Positions 34,942-43,222 of a DNA stretch of 64,000 nt are shown piece after piece (position 1 is the first letter of the stretch; each line of letters starts with the position of its first letter). The DNA is taken from positions 1,048,744 to 1,112,743 of the forward strand of contig NZ_CP029077.1 in NCBI RefSeq assembly GCF_007993655.1. The letters are read 5' to 3'. The notes under the pieces were generated by a model. It saw nothing but the letters and a program-made list of their open reading frames with translations, did no database searches and was not told the DNA's origin. The position numbers were made by a program, and so were the translations under genes. This DNA comes from Candidatus Deianiraea vastatrix (GTDB lineage Bacteria > Pseudomonadota > Alphaproteobacteria > Rickettsiales > Deianiraeaceae).

Positions 34942-35970
34942 ATGAAAAACCTAACTGCAAATGAGTTTTTTAACCACTGGGTGCGGACAAATCGCGATCC
35001 TGATGGGGAGTTTTTGCAAGTTTTAACAATTGGCGGGGCGTGTGATAGCTATGGTGTTTGGACGGCTGAAAAAGTGCGAAAAATGTCGGCTATGACTGGG
35101 ATTTTAGGGGAAATAAAGGATGAGGTTTTGGCATTGAAAGACACTGTTTATATCAGAAACATTGATAAATCCTCACAAATTTCGCAGGTTTGTGATTGTT
35201 GCACAAGTCATGGATGTGGGAAAAAGAGCATCAAAGCTGAGATTTTAGGTGATAGCAAGGTTGGGGTTGACAAGATTTTGGTCAAGAGTGATGATGAAGA
35301 GGTGAAAAATGAAGAGGTGACAAAATACAAGTGGGTGTCGGAAAAAAAGGGGTGTTCTAAGTGCAAATCTCTTGACGGCACGGTTTTTGAGGAGATGCCA
35401 AATATCGAGGAAATCTCCCATCCCAATTGCAATTGTGAGGTAGTGGAGATTAGTGAAGATGAGGCGCAGGAGTTGGAAAAGAAGAAAAAAGATGAGATTG
35501 AAAAGAGGGATGAGGTGGTTGAGACGCTTGATAAACAGACGGAGGTGAATAAGAGGACTGGCAATGCGAAAAATCCTAATCAGTCTATTTGGTATTGTGC
35601 AGAGTATGTTGCAGATGCATTAAGGGAGAATGGAATTTCAATATATAAGCCAAAGCCAAGAGATGGGCAGAAGAGTTCATCTGCATGCGATTATGGACCT
35701 TCGCTTGAAAATGCTGGTTTTATCGGACTTTATACTCATGATGAAAATGAAAAAGGTAATTCATTGCCAGAGTCGTATCAGTCTGAAAAAGGTGATATTA
35801 TAATAATTCAACCAACTGAAGATGGAAAACATAAGCATGGCCATATAGCAATGTTTAACGGAGATGCTTGGGTGAGTGATTTTAGACAACATACAATTCA
35901 TGGACTTAAGGGTTATAATCTAGAAGATTTAGATTATACAATCTATCGAAACCCTAGTTGGGCTGATTAA
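34942..35970 (+). CDS. MuF-motif/cysteine amidase toxin candidate
   Basis: A 342-aa protein without signal peptide. Residues 1-100 are unique, with a Cys cluster (C84, C86, C87, C92). Residues 131-165 (W131...C138-x2-C141...LDG...H160-P-x-C163-x-C165) match the Cys/His signature at the end of phage MuF/SPP1-gp7-type head proteins. A charged coil follows. The C-terminal domain (about 214-342) looks like an NlpC/P60- or CHAP-like peptidoglycan amidase: WYCAEYVADAL (Cys219), DYGPSLENAGF, GDIIIIQ, HGHIAMF (His301) and WVSDFRQ, similar in style to type VI amidase effectors. MuF domains fused to toxins are a known class of phage-encoded polymorphic toxins. The antiparallel exported proteins downstream are immunity candidates. 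Confidence 0.65.
   Translation: MKNLTANEFFNHWVRTNRDPDGEFLQVLTIGGACDSYGVWTAEKVRKMSAMTGILGEIKDEVLALKDTVYIRNIDKSSQISQVCDCCTSHGCGKKSIKAEILGDSKVGVDKILVKSDDEEVKNEEVTKYKWVSEKKGCSKCKSLDGTVFEEMPNIEEISHPNCNCEVVEISEDEAQELEKKKKDEIEKRDEVVETLDKQTEVNKRTGNAKNPNQSIWYCAEYVADALRENGISIYKPKPRDGQKSSSACDYGPSLENAGFIGLYTHDENEKGNSLPESYQSEKGDIIIIQPTEDGKHKHGHIAMFNGDAWVSDFRQHTIHGLKGYNLEDLDYTIYRNPSWAD
35935..35961 (+). repeat. Toxin 3'-tail repeat, copy 1
   Basis: A 27-bp block encoding the toxin end (YTIYRNPSW), repeated with one mismatch exactly 720 bp downstream, after the first immunity candidate. Confidence 0.9.
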
Positions 35971-35972
35971 TT

Positions 35973-36602
35973 TTATGCAAATTTTTCATAATGTTTCACA
36001 ATTGCATTGTTTAAATCGTGCTTGGTAAAATTTATTTTAGCATTATGGCAATATATCCCATCAATTTTCCACTTGCCTTCATCGTATTTTACGATATACT
36101 GTATATTGTATTTATCTGTCATGCCAAGTGTATTTTTATCGTGAGTTTCGGCATCGATATCTTTATAGACTTTTAATGCTATGATATAATGCTTATCTTT
36201 TTCATTTTTGTATGTGTGGTATAAAAATGGGGGAGCGTGACTTTCAAATATTGCACATGTTAGATTTTGAACATAGTTATCAAATTTTTCAATATTTGCA
36301 CTTTTTAAAAAATTTGATGTAAATAATTGTCCATGTAATAACATTTTATTAATCTTCATTTGCTGAGCATTTGCCTTGTTTTCAATATACTTATCAAGTA
36401 CGGTGATATATCTGCCATCTGATATATTGCTAGAAATTAATATCTCATCCAGCGCCCTTTCCGCCTCGGTTTCGGGCTTGTGGAATTTGGGTTTTTGGGC
36501 TTTGATGGTTGTTTTTTCGGTTGGGTTTTGGGTGGGGTTGGCAAGGGATGTGTTGGTAAAGATGGCAAAAAGTATTGTAAATATGATGCTTAGAATTGGC
36601 AT
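35973..36602 (-). CDS. Exported NTF2-like immunity candidate 1
   Basis: About 209 aa from ATG 36602 (MPILSI...). The signal peptide ends TSLA, followed by NPTQNP and a linker ending FHKPETEAERALDEIL, nearly identical to the second candidate. The body diverges but ends with the shared pattern YIVKYDEGKWKIDGIYC, a late strand typical of NTF2-like folds. Periplasmic location suits neutralising a peptidoglycan amidase. Its stop lies 3 bp from the toxin stop, tail to tail. Family assignment is inferred from pattern; function from context. Confidence 0.55.
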   Translation of the reverse strand: MPILSIIFTILFAIFTNTSLANPTQNPTEKTTIKAQKPKFHKPETEAERALDEILISSNISDGRYITVLDKYIENKANAQQMKINKMLLHGQLFTSNFLKSANIEKFDNYVQNLTCAIFESHAPPFLYHTYKNEKDKHYIIALKVYKDIDAETHDKNTLGMTDKYNIQYIVKYDEGKWKIDGIYCHNAKINFTKHDLNNAIVKHYEKFA

Positions 36603-36639
36603 AAACAAGAGTTTCTTAATGTTTATGAAGTATTTTTTT

Positions 36640-36699
36640 AAAAGTCAAGGTGAATATACAATCTATCGCAACCCTAGTTGGTTTGAGTTGGACAATTAA
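36640..36699 (+). pseudogene. Orphan toxin C-terminal tail
   Basis: After the first immunity gene the + strand again encodes GEYTIYRNPSWFELDN and a stop, matching the last residues of the amidase toxin (DLDYTIYRNPSWAD). The rest of the toxin gene is missing. Such isolated toxin tips beside an immunity gene are what tail-exchange in polymorphic toxin loci leaves behind. Confidence 0.7.
36655..36681 (+). repeat. Toxin 3'-tail repeat, copy 2
   Basis: The second copy of the 27-bp block (26/27 identical to copy 1). The stop codon of immunity candidate 2 lies within it (CTA at 36674-36676 on the + strand). Confidence 0.9.
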
Positions 36700-37297
36700 T
36701 GTTTTCATAACAAAACCCATCAATTTTCCATTTGCCGTCTTCTTTTTTCATAATGTATGGCAATCTTATAGACTCTGTTGTAGCTTTTTGGTAACTCTCT
36801 TGGTCTCTTTGCGTACATTCATACCAAATTTCTGATACAAAGGCCTCTTGTTCGTTTTGATAAGAAGTATGAAAAACATATCCAACGGTTGAATTATCGT
36901 TTCCGCGTATAATACAATTTTTATGAAATGGATAGCAAACTATACCACAAGGATAGCCATTACATTCTTCCTTGCACTCCTGTGAATTCAAGGCTTCATT
37001 TTGCTTCCTTTTGCATTCATTTATAAATCCCTTCGTAAACATATCCTCATCATTTAATTTCGAGTTTTGTTCCAGGCCAGTTTCCACCCTCAATATCTCA
37101 TCTAGCGCCCTTTCAGCCTCGGTTTCGGGCTTGTGGAATTTGGGGTTTTGGGCTTTGGTGTTGGGGTTTTGGGTGGGGTTGGCAAGGGATGGCTCGGAGA
37201 AAAGGGTGATGATGAGGAAAAGCGCGATGGTGACTGGGGATTTTGCCGCACTGCATGCTGAAAAAAATGTTGAAATTTGGACAAAAATCTTGCACAT
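36674..37297 (-). CDS. Exported NTF2-like immunity candidate 2
   Basis: A paralogue of candidate 1. I start it at ATG 37297; an upstream ATG at 37360 adds 21 residues before the signal. The hydrophobic signal (VTIALFLIITLFSEPSLA) is followed by NPTQNP and FHKPETEAERALDEIL. The body contains extra cysteines (CKEECNGYPCGIVCYPF) absent from candidate 1, then the shared end YIMKKEDGKWKIDGFCY. The conserved front with a swapped or diverged middle suggests specificity switching. The gene ends inside the orphan toxin tail. Confidence 0.55.
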   Translation of the reverse strand: MCKIFVQISTFFSACSAAKSPVTIALFLIITLFSEPSLANPTQNPNTKAQNPKFHKPETEAERALDEILRVETGLEQNSKLNDEDMFTKGFINECKRKQNEALNSQECKEECNGYPCGIVCYPFHKNCIIRGNDNSTVGYVFHTSYQNEQEAFVSEIWYECTQRDQESYQKATTESIRLPYIMKKEDGKWKIDGFCYENINCPTQTN

Positions 37298-37428
37298 AAA
37301 AGCAATTTTCCCACGAATTTGAGAAAAAAATGTGCTTACAAAAAGAAGAAAATATTGCATAAGAAACTGGTTTTTTGGGATTGTAGAGCGGGGGAGTTAA
37401 AAGTCAAGGGGCGTGGCAAACAAGCTAT

Positions 37429-38124
37429 TTAGCCCTTGTGATCAGGGTTTTTGTCTTCTTTTTCGGTTTTATTTTGTTCGTCTTTTTTGAAAAAGTTGAT
37501 TTTTGATAGCCTTTCAATTGCGTCAATCATGTTTCGCGTTCCAAAGCCCCTTGAGAACATAAAAAATTGGATTGCGATGAAATATGCGATGTATTTAAAG
37601 GCTTCTGGATTTTTTTGAATTAAGGCAAGAACGCTTTGAATGCTTGTATCTGGCGTGTAGTAAAGATATTTAACAATGCCACGAAGAATAAAGACATCAA
37701 CCGCGCCAAAAACAAGAAATAAAGTGACTATAATTAATGCTTTTAGCCAAATGAAAAATGTTGCAATGCTTGCCTCTTTTCTTTTGTAACTTGATTTAAT
37801 TTTCTCTAGCTCTCCTTCAATTCTTATAGTTTCAAGTTTTTCCATAATGGAAATTTTTTCCTCAGGTGTTTTGCCTTGTGCTATTAATTTAGCGTCTTCT
37901 TCTGCCCTTTTCATTCGTTGTTTTCGTAATTCTACTATTGTCATCACTAATGCCGAGAAGAATATAATTCCCGTTACTGCTTTCATCATTGTTACTCCTG
38001 TTAAAAATGCCACCGATCCCTTTGCTCCTCCTATTAATGCCCCTATTGCTCCTATTGCTATTACTACAATTGTCAATATAATAAAACCAGCATAACTCTT
38101 CAAAATATTTCTTTTATTATTCAT
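37429..38124 (-). CDS. Hypothetical four-TM membrane protein
   Basis: A 231-aa inner-membrane protein with hydrophobic segments at about residues 13-32, 43-62, 122-147 and 174-192. A basic/coiled cytoplasmic loop (about 65-115) and a Lys/Glu-rich C-terminus complete it. I do not recognise it. It lies just upstream of immunity candidate 2 on the same strand. A 13-bp sequence TTAAAAGTCAAGG in the gap (about 37398) also occurs just before the orphan toxin tail (about 36638), linking it to the rearranged island. It might be an island accessory or a holin-like protein; unproven. Confidence 0.5.
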   Translation of the reverse strand: MNNKRNILKSYAGFIILTIVVIAIGAIGALIGGAKGSVAFLTGVTMMKAVTGIIFFSALVMTIVELRKQRMKRAEEDAKLIAQGKTPEEKISIMEKLETIRIEGELEKIKSSYKRKEASIATFFIWLKALIIVTLFLVFGAVDVFILRGIVKYLYYTPDTSIQSVLALIQKNPEAFKYIAYFIAIQFFMFSRGFGTRNMIDAIERLSKINFFKKDEQNKTEKEDKNPDHKG

Positions 38125-38303
38125 ACCAAAACCATTTTTGTTAACTTTAAAAGCAGATGTTTAGTAAGTCAAGTAAATTGTTACAAATGGCAAAAAGTCA
38201 ATTCCAAATGATATAACCAAGCTTGAAAATGAATCGAGAAACCTTCGATTATACCTACACAAAACCCTTTTATTTATTTGTGAATTTACAACAATCTCGT
38301 AAG

Positions 38304-38377
38304 TGGAGCGGGTAGCGGGAATCGAACCCGCATCACAACCTTGGCAAGGTTGCACTTTACCACTAAGCTATACCCGC
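38304..38377 (-). tRNA. tRNA-Gly (GCC)
   Basis: On the minus strand: acceptor stem GCGGGTA/TACCCGC, D-arm with AGTGGT, anticodon stem CAACC-loop-GGTTG with anticodon GCC, T-arm with GGTTCGATTCC. The discriminator T is followed by a genome-encoded CCA. A complete cloverleaf. It borders the toxin/immunity island on its right and could have been an integration site, though I see no duplicated tRNA 3' end. Confidence 0.97.
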
Positions 38378-38502
38378 AGTATAATAAGCGTAATTGAGTA
38401 ATGGAATATAAAAAAATAAAAGTCAATATTTTTTAAAAAATAAATAAAAAAGCTTGCATATTAATATATGAGTTTTATGAGGATAAAAATATCTGACAAG
38501 AA

Positions 38503-39383
38503 ATGAAATTTTTCTCTGTATTACTTGCATTATTTCTTGCTTCGTGTGGGGCGAGTGTAAATTTTATGCAATATGGAGAGCAAGTTTCTTATACAAGAAC
38601 ATCAAGTTCTATATTTATTAAAAACAAAAGTTCGGTGAAAAAGATATTTATAGTCTTGCAAAATGGAACTCCTTATAGTGAATTTAATGATATAAGCGAT
38701 ATAATCAAAACTAAAATTGGCAATAAGTATATAGTAACAGATAGTGTTTCAGATGCTGATCTTGTAATACATTTGAATGTGCGTCAGTTCACACGCATTG
38801 AGCCTGAAACGATGAGCAATATTGAGAAATATTGGCAATATACAGAAACTACGGATAATTTAACTTTAAGTGATATTAATGCAACAACATTTGGTATAGC
38901 TCATGATGGTGTAGTGATTTCAGATGCAAAAAGTGGGAAAATAAATATTCCATCTGGAGGTTCTCAAAAGGCTGATCAAGGTATTATAAGTAAGCTTGCG
39001 ACTAATGATTTTTTAAGTGGAATGAGTATTGGTGGGCTTCAGGTTTTTGGTCTTTATCAAGTCCAGTTGGGGCAACAATTGGTGCAATGATAGGTGGGAC
39101 TCTAAGTTTTGTATCTCAAAATTCCACAAAGCCTAAAATTTATATTGCAACAGTTGATATTGAGATTGGTCAAAAGGTAGATAATCAGGTTGTATATGAA
39201 GAAAAGTATTTACATAGACAAGATGATAATGGAATGAGGTGGCATAATATCAAAAGCACGGATAATAAAAATTACATGAGAACGAAAATGTATGCAGTTA
39301 CAAAAAGAACATTGCTTGATATTGATTCTGCATCAAGCATACTTGTTGGAAAGATTGGTGAGGCTATTGGCAACAGTTTATAA
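38503..39383 (+). pseudogene. traT: TraT-like lipoprotein, frameshifted
   Basis: Two overlapping frames together make one TraT-like surface-exclusion lipoprotein. Frame 1 (38503-39090) has lipobox LASC and the TraT N-terminal half (IFIKNKSSVKKIFIVLQN, then ADLVIHLNVRQF). Frame 2 (39087-39383; sense continues upstream of its ATG as SSPVGATIGAMIGGTLSF) gives the Gly-rich hydrophobic hairpin and the C-terminal half. Adding one T to the T5 run at 39054-39058 would join them. It is either a true inactivating frameshift, slippage-rescued, or a sequence error. TraT blocks conjugation and complement in enterics; here its role is unknown. Confidence 0.7.
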
Positions 39384-39466
39384 AATTGCAGTCCGGTAAC
39401 TCGGGTGTTATTATATTGCTTGAATTTTATTTTCCCTAATATACAAGTTTTGAAATACAAAGTATT

Positions 39467-41065
39467 ATGTCTATTCAAATTTGGTCAGTTGAAGATATTT
39501 CCTCGGCTATAAGTGGAACTTTGACAAAAACTTTTGGTCAAATTGCCGTGCGTGGCGAGGTTAGTAATTTATCAATTGCGTCATCTGGGCATATTTATTT
39601 ATCGCTTAAAGGTGGAGATAGCCAAATATCAGTTGTATGTTTTGCAGGTTTTGCAAGGAAAATATCGGTAAAAATAGAAAATGGAATGGAAATTATCGTA
39701 TATGGCAAAATATCGTGTTATGAGGGAAGATCTGTGTATCAAATACAGGCGGAATCGATAAAATTCAGCGGTCTTGGGGCATTTATGGAAATGCTAAATG
39801 AGCGAAAGCTGAGGCTTGAAAAAGAGGGTATATTTGACGTAAAGCATAAGAAAAATCTGCCAAAATTTCCGAAAAAAGTTGCTATAATAACATCTGAAAA
39901 GGGTGCTGTAATTCATGATATATTAACACGCCTTGAAGATAGATTTCCTGTAAATATCGATATTTTGGATGTAAATGTGCAAGGGATTTCTGCCGCTCTT
40001 GAAATAAAGGAAGCTATTTTAACTCTTGAAAACCTCGGCAGTAAAAAGCCGGATGTAATAATAATAGCGCGTGGCGGTGGGTCTTTTGAAGACTTACTTT
40101 GCTTTAATGATGAAGAACTTGTGCGTGCGATTTTTGCGGCAAAAATTCCCATTATATCGGCAATTGGTCATGAAACTGACTATACTTTATGCGACATGGT
40201 ATCAGATGTAAGGGCGCCAACGCCAACTGCGGCTGCGGAGATTTTAGTTCCAAGAAAAATTGAGATTGCGTCAAATGTTGCAACGCTATTTGAAAAATGC
40301 CATAAAACGATGAATGCAAGAGTTGAGAATACATCGATTTTTATAGAGCAATTATCCGGCAAATTAGTGGATTTTGTGCAAAAAGTGAGCCAAATAGGCG
40401 TGCATATATCATATGTAATAGGAAATATCGAGACAAAAAGTATGGCAATATTTTCAAAACTTGATGAAAAACTTGTGCTGCAAAATTTTGAAAGATGTAA
40501 AAGGGCTATGGAAAATAGAATACAAAATAGCAATCAAATGATTTTAATTACATCAAATGTATGTGCAAGGGCTGTAAATTCACGATTTGATTTAATGAAA
40601 AGCAGGCTTGAAAAAATACAGATAAATCCTGCATTAATTCAAAATATAATGCAAATTGCTATGGATCGGATAGTAATGAAGATAGAGAAATCCATTGTAT
40701 CGCAAATACAGTACAAAAATGAGAAATTATCAGCAATTGCAAATATTACGAAGGCAAATAAATTTTTTACCAAGCTTGACAGCATCGCTTTACAGTTGTC
40801 AAAAATGTCAAACGAAATTGAATTTAAAATATCCCAGACAATTTCAAGAAAAGAAGGCATGCTTTCTCAGGTTATTGTAAATCTTTCAAAATACAACTAT
40901 CACGATATTTTAAAGAAAGGGTATGTTATTTTGAAATCAGGGGTAAGGGTTATATCGAAAATTAAGGATATAAAAAAGGCTAAAACGGTTGAAATTATTA
41001 CGCAAGATGGCAGTGTAACTTTGAATGTAAATGTAGGCGATGATAATCAATTGCTACCGTTTTAA
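39467..41065 (+). CDS. xseA: Exodeoxyribonuclease VII large subunit
   Basis: A 532-aa protein. The N-terminal OB-fold (IWSVEDISSAISGTLTKTFG, GEVSNL, GHIYLSLK) precedes the catalytic domain with the conserved EKGAVIHDIL, IIIARGGGSFEDL and IGHETDYTLCD-x-VSDVRAPTPTAAAE motifs. A long coiled-coil tail follows. With XseB it degrades single-stranded DNA in mismatch and recombination repair. It is somewhat longer than E. coli XseA (about 456 aa) because of an extended coil region. Confidence 0.95.
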   Translation: MSIQIWSVEDISSAISGTLTKTFGQIAVRGEVSNLSIASSGHIYLSLKGGDSQISVVCFAGFARKISVKIENGMEIIVYGKISCYEGRSVYQIQAESIKFSGLGAFMEMLNERKLRLEKEGIFDVKHKKNLPKFPKKVAIITSEKGAVIHDILTRLEDRFPVNIDILDVNVQGISAALEIKEAILTLENLGSKKPDVIIIARGGGSFEDLLCFNDEELVRAIFAAKIPIISAIGHETDYTLCDMVSDVRAPTPTAAAEILVPRKIEIASNVATLFEKCHKTMNARVENTSIFIEQLSGKLVDFVQKVSQIGVHISYVIGNIETKSMAIFSKLDEKLVLQNFERCKRAMENRIQNSNQMILITSNVCARAVNSRFDLMKSRLEKIQINPALIQNIMQIAMDRIVMKIEKSIVSQIQYKNEKLSAIANITKANKFFTKLDSIALQLSKMSNEIEFKISQTISRKEGMLSQVIVNLSKYNYHDILKKGYVILKSGVRVISKIKDIKKAKTVEIITQDGSVTLNVNVGDDNQLLPF

Positions 41066-41129
41066 GTGAAAATATTTATTGCATTTTATACTAGTATAGT
41101 AAAAATTTTTGCAAATTAATGACATTTAT

Positions 41130-41963
41130 ATGTTAAATCCGCGTGAAATGGAGTATATTATATCGATTAATAAGACGAAAAGTATTGTAAAATCAGCTAT
41201 GGAATGCAGCGTAAGCCAGCCTGCACTTACAATGCAACTTGCAAAAATCGAGAATTATTTTGGTTTTCCTATATTTTATCGGCAAAGAAGCAACATAACG
41301 CCAACCCCACTTGGAAGAAAAGTGATAGCAAAATGTGAGGAAATTATGGAAAAAATGCGTCATCTTGAAAATATATCAAATGAATCAAAAGAGATTAAAG
41401 TTGGTATAATTCCTACTGTTTCTCCATATTTTTTACCGAAAATTGCACATAATTTAGTGAAAAATGATTTAAAGTTATACTTTTATGATTTAAAAACGAA
41501 TGAAATAATTGAGAAATTGCAAAATGGTGAAATTGATTGTGGTATTGTTGCAAATTACCCTGAATTAATATCTGCAGATAAATTTAAAATAACGAGTCTT
41601 TATCGTGAGAGATTTTTATTTGTATCGCATTTTGATGAAAGTATTACACCTGAGCAGGCGATAAGCTTGCAAAAAGTTATATTACTTGAGGATGGAAATT
41701 GTGCAAATTTAAGTATTCGTGAAATATGTAAGATGCAAAAGCAGAAACATAGTTTTGCGGCAACGAGTATAGAGGTTGTAAAGGCCATGATTGCAAATAA
41801 AAACGGCTATGGAATATTACCGGAATTTTCTATTTTTAATCATGAGCTGGAAAAATATCGTATTACAAAATTAGATCAGCAAAAAACTCGCGAAATATCG
41901 CTTATATCGCAAAAATTCTTTGATCAGGCTAAGATATTAGAGTTATTTCAGATTAAAGACTAG
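41130..41963 (+). CDS. oxyR: OxyR-like LysR-family redox regulator
   Basis: A 277-aa LysR regulator from ATG 41130. The N-terminal helix-turn-helix contains VSQPALTMQLAKIE. The effector domain has VGIIPTVSPYFLP, as in OxyR. The stretch LLEDGNCANLSIREIC places Cys191 and Cys200 nine residues apart, exactly as the peroxide-sensing pair of OxyR (C199/C208). It probably activates peroxide defence. It converges on cydB. The extreme N-terminus is short, just covering the HTH. Confidence 0.82.
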   Translation: MLNPREMEYIISINKTKSIVKSAMECSVSQPALTMQLAKIENYFGFPIFYRQRSNITPTPLGRKVIAKCEEIMEKMRHLENISNESKEIKVGIIPTVSPYFLPKIAHNLVKNDLKLYFYDLKTNEIIEKLQNGEIDCGIVANYPELISADKFKITSLYRERFLFVSHFDESITPEQAISLQKVILLEDGNCANLSIREICKMQKQKHSFAATSIEVVKAMIANKNGYGILPEFSIFNHELEKYRITKLDQQKTREISLISQKFFDQAKILELFQIKD

Positions 41964-41969
41964 AAAGTT

Positions 41970-42995
41970 CTAATAATGTATATCATCTTTTGTGAATTTT
42001 CCTTTAAATACACGGTAGTTTTTAAAGAAGAATCCAAGGGTAATTATTAGTAAAATTATTGTAAATATTGAGATATTTTCCATTCCGTGGGTATCTGATT
42101 TAAAGCGAAGCAGGTCGTGCATTGTGTATTTGTAAGGCACAACATATGGGTAGGTTATTGAAAGCAGTGCTATTGCGCCGTATAGTGCAAAGCCATACGC
42201 GCAAAATAGCATTTTTACTTCATTGCCTTTTGAGCTACTTGCAAGCTTATGCATATAGCCAAGAACGCAGTACGAAGCTATCATCATTACAGAAAGCAGG
42301 CAAATTCTGTATCCGCCAAAAATACGCTCTCTTAATTCGCTTTTTGAAAAGACCAAAGCAGCTAAAATTATACTTACAGGGATTATTAATTTAATAATTG
42401 TTTTTATTGCTTTTCTTGCAAAATCTGATGTATCATTTGGGGTTTTAAGGCATACCCAAGCGGCACCAATTAATGCAAATCCAAGAACATTTAAAACGCC
42501 AGATGCAAGGGCTATTGGGTTAAATAATTGCCAGAAAGTTCCTTTATAGAGCATGTCATCGCCGATATTTAAGCCATTTACAAGGTTTCCAATGAAAACG
42601 CCGAATACAAGAGCCATTCCGAAGGAAGATACGAAAAATGCTATATCCCACGGCTTAAAATATTTTTCATCTTTACTGCGAAATTCAAAGGAGCAACCGC
42701 GAAATGCTGCAAGCCCTAGAAGTAAAATGACTGGTATATAAAATGTTGTGATGAAAATTCCATAAGCATTTGTAAAGCCAAGAACTAAAAATATTGCGGC
42801 CATTATAATCCAAGTTTCATTTACATCCCAAAATGGGTGGACAGATGCCATGGCAAGACCTCTTTGCTCTTTGTTTTTCATGAATGGGGAAAGTATTCCA
42901 ATTCCAAGATCCATGCCGTCAAAAAACACGAACATTATTATAGAAAAGAACATCAGAAAGCCAATTATATTAGCAATTAAACAGTTGCAAAGCAT
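41970..42995 (-). CDS. cydB: Cytochrome bd ubiquinol oxidase subunit II
   Basis: A 341-aa integral membrane protein with about nine TM helices. FFDGMDLGIGIL near the start and WDVNETWIIM are hallmark CydB motifs. It pairs with CydA in a high-affinity terminal oxidase. cydA is normally directly upstream in the same operon, but here the upstream neighbour is the divergent nrdA after 227 bp. The gene is full length, so cydA must be elsewhere or lost. Confidence 0.92.
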   Translation of the reverse strand: MLCNCLIANIIGFLMFFSIIMFVFFDGMDLGIGILSPFMKNKEQRGLAMASVHPFWDVNETWIIMAAIFLVLGFTNAYGIFITTFYIPVILLLGLAAFRGCSFEFRSKDEKYFKPWDIAFFVSSFGMALVFGVFIGNLVNGLNIGDDMLYKGTFWQLFNPIALASGVLNVLGFALIGAAWVCLKTPNDTSDFARKAIKTIIKLIIPVSIILAALVFSKSELRERIFGGYRICLLSVMMIASYCVLGYMHKLASSSKGNEVKMLFCAYGFALYGAIALLSITYPYVVPYKYTMHDLLRFKSDTHGMENISIFTIILLIITLGFFFKNYRVFKGKFTKDDIHY

Positions 42996-43222
42996 ATAAA
43001 ATATCTAAACTTTAAAAAACTATAACAATATTTTTTTAAAAGTAAATAAAAATTTTAATCCAATAGAATAAATTGCTGACTGAGTGATAAATATAATTTT
43101 TTTACACAATAATTTCTCATAAATACTGGTAATTTCAAAAAACCTATCGATGGGATATAGTAATAAAAAGACTTGCAAAATAAAATCTTTATGTTTTAGT
43201 TTCTTTCCAAGAATATAACTGT

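Noticed and set aside
35208-35564. Minus-strand frame of 118 codons inside the toxin gene
   Set aside because: Serine/phenylalanine-rich antisense of the Lys/Glu-rich coil; no independent support.
36376-36639. Plus-strand reading frame opposite immunity candidate 1
   Set aside because: Antisense shadow of the signal/linker region; only its last part, the orphan toxin tail, is meaningful.
38161-38355. Minus-strand reading frame of 64 codons
   Set aside because: It runs through the tRNA-Gly gene and has no protein-like pattern.
39087-39383. Separate 98-aa gene after the TraT-like frame
   Set aside because: Its sense continues upstream of its ATG in the same frame and completes TraT; it is the 3' half of a frameshifted gene.
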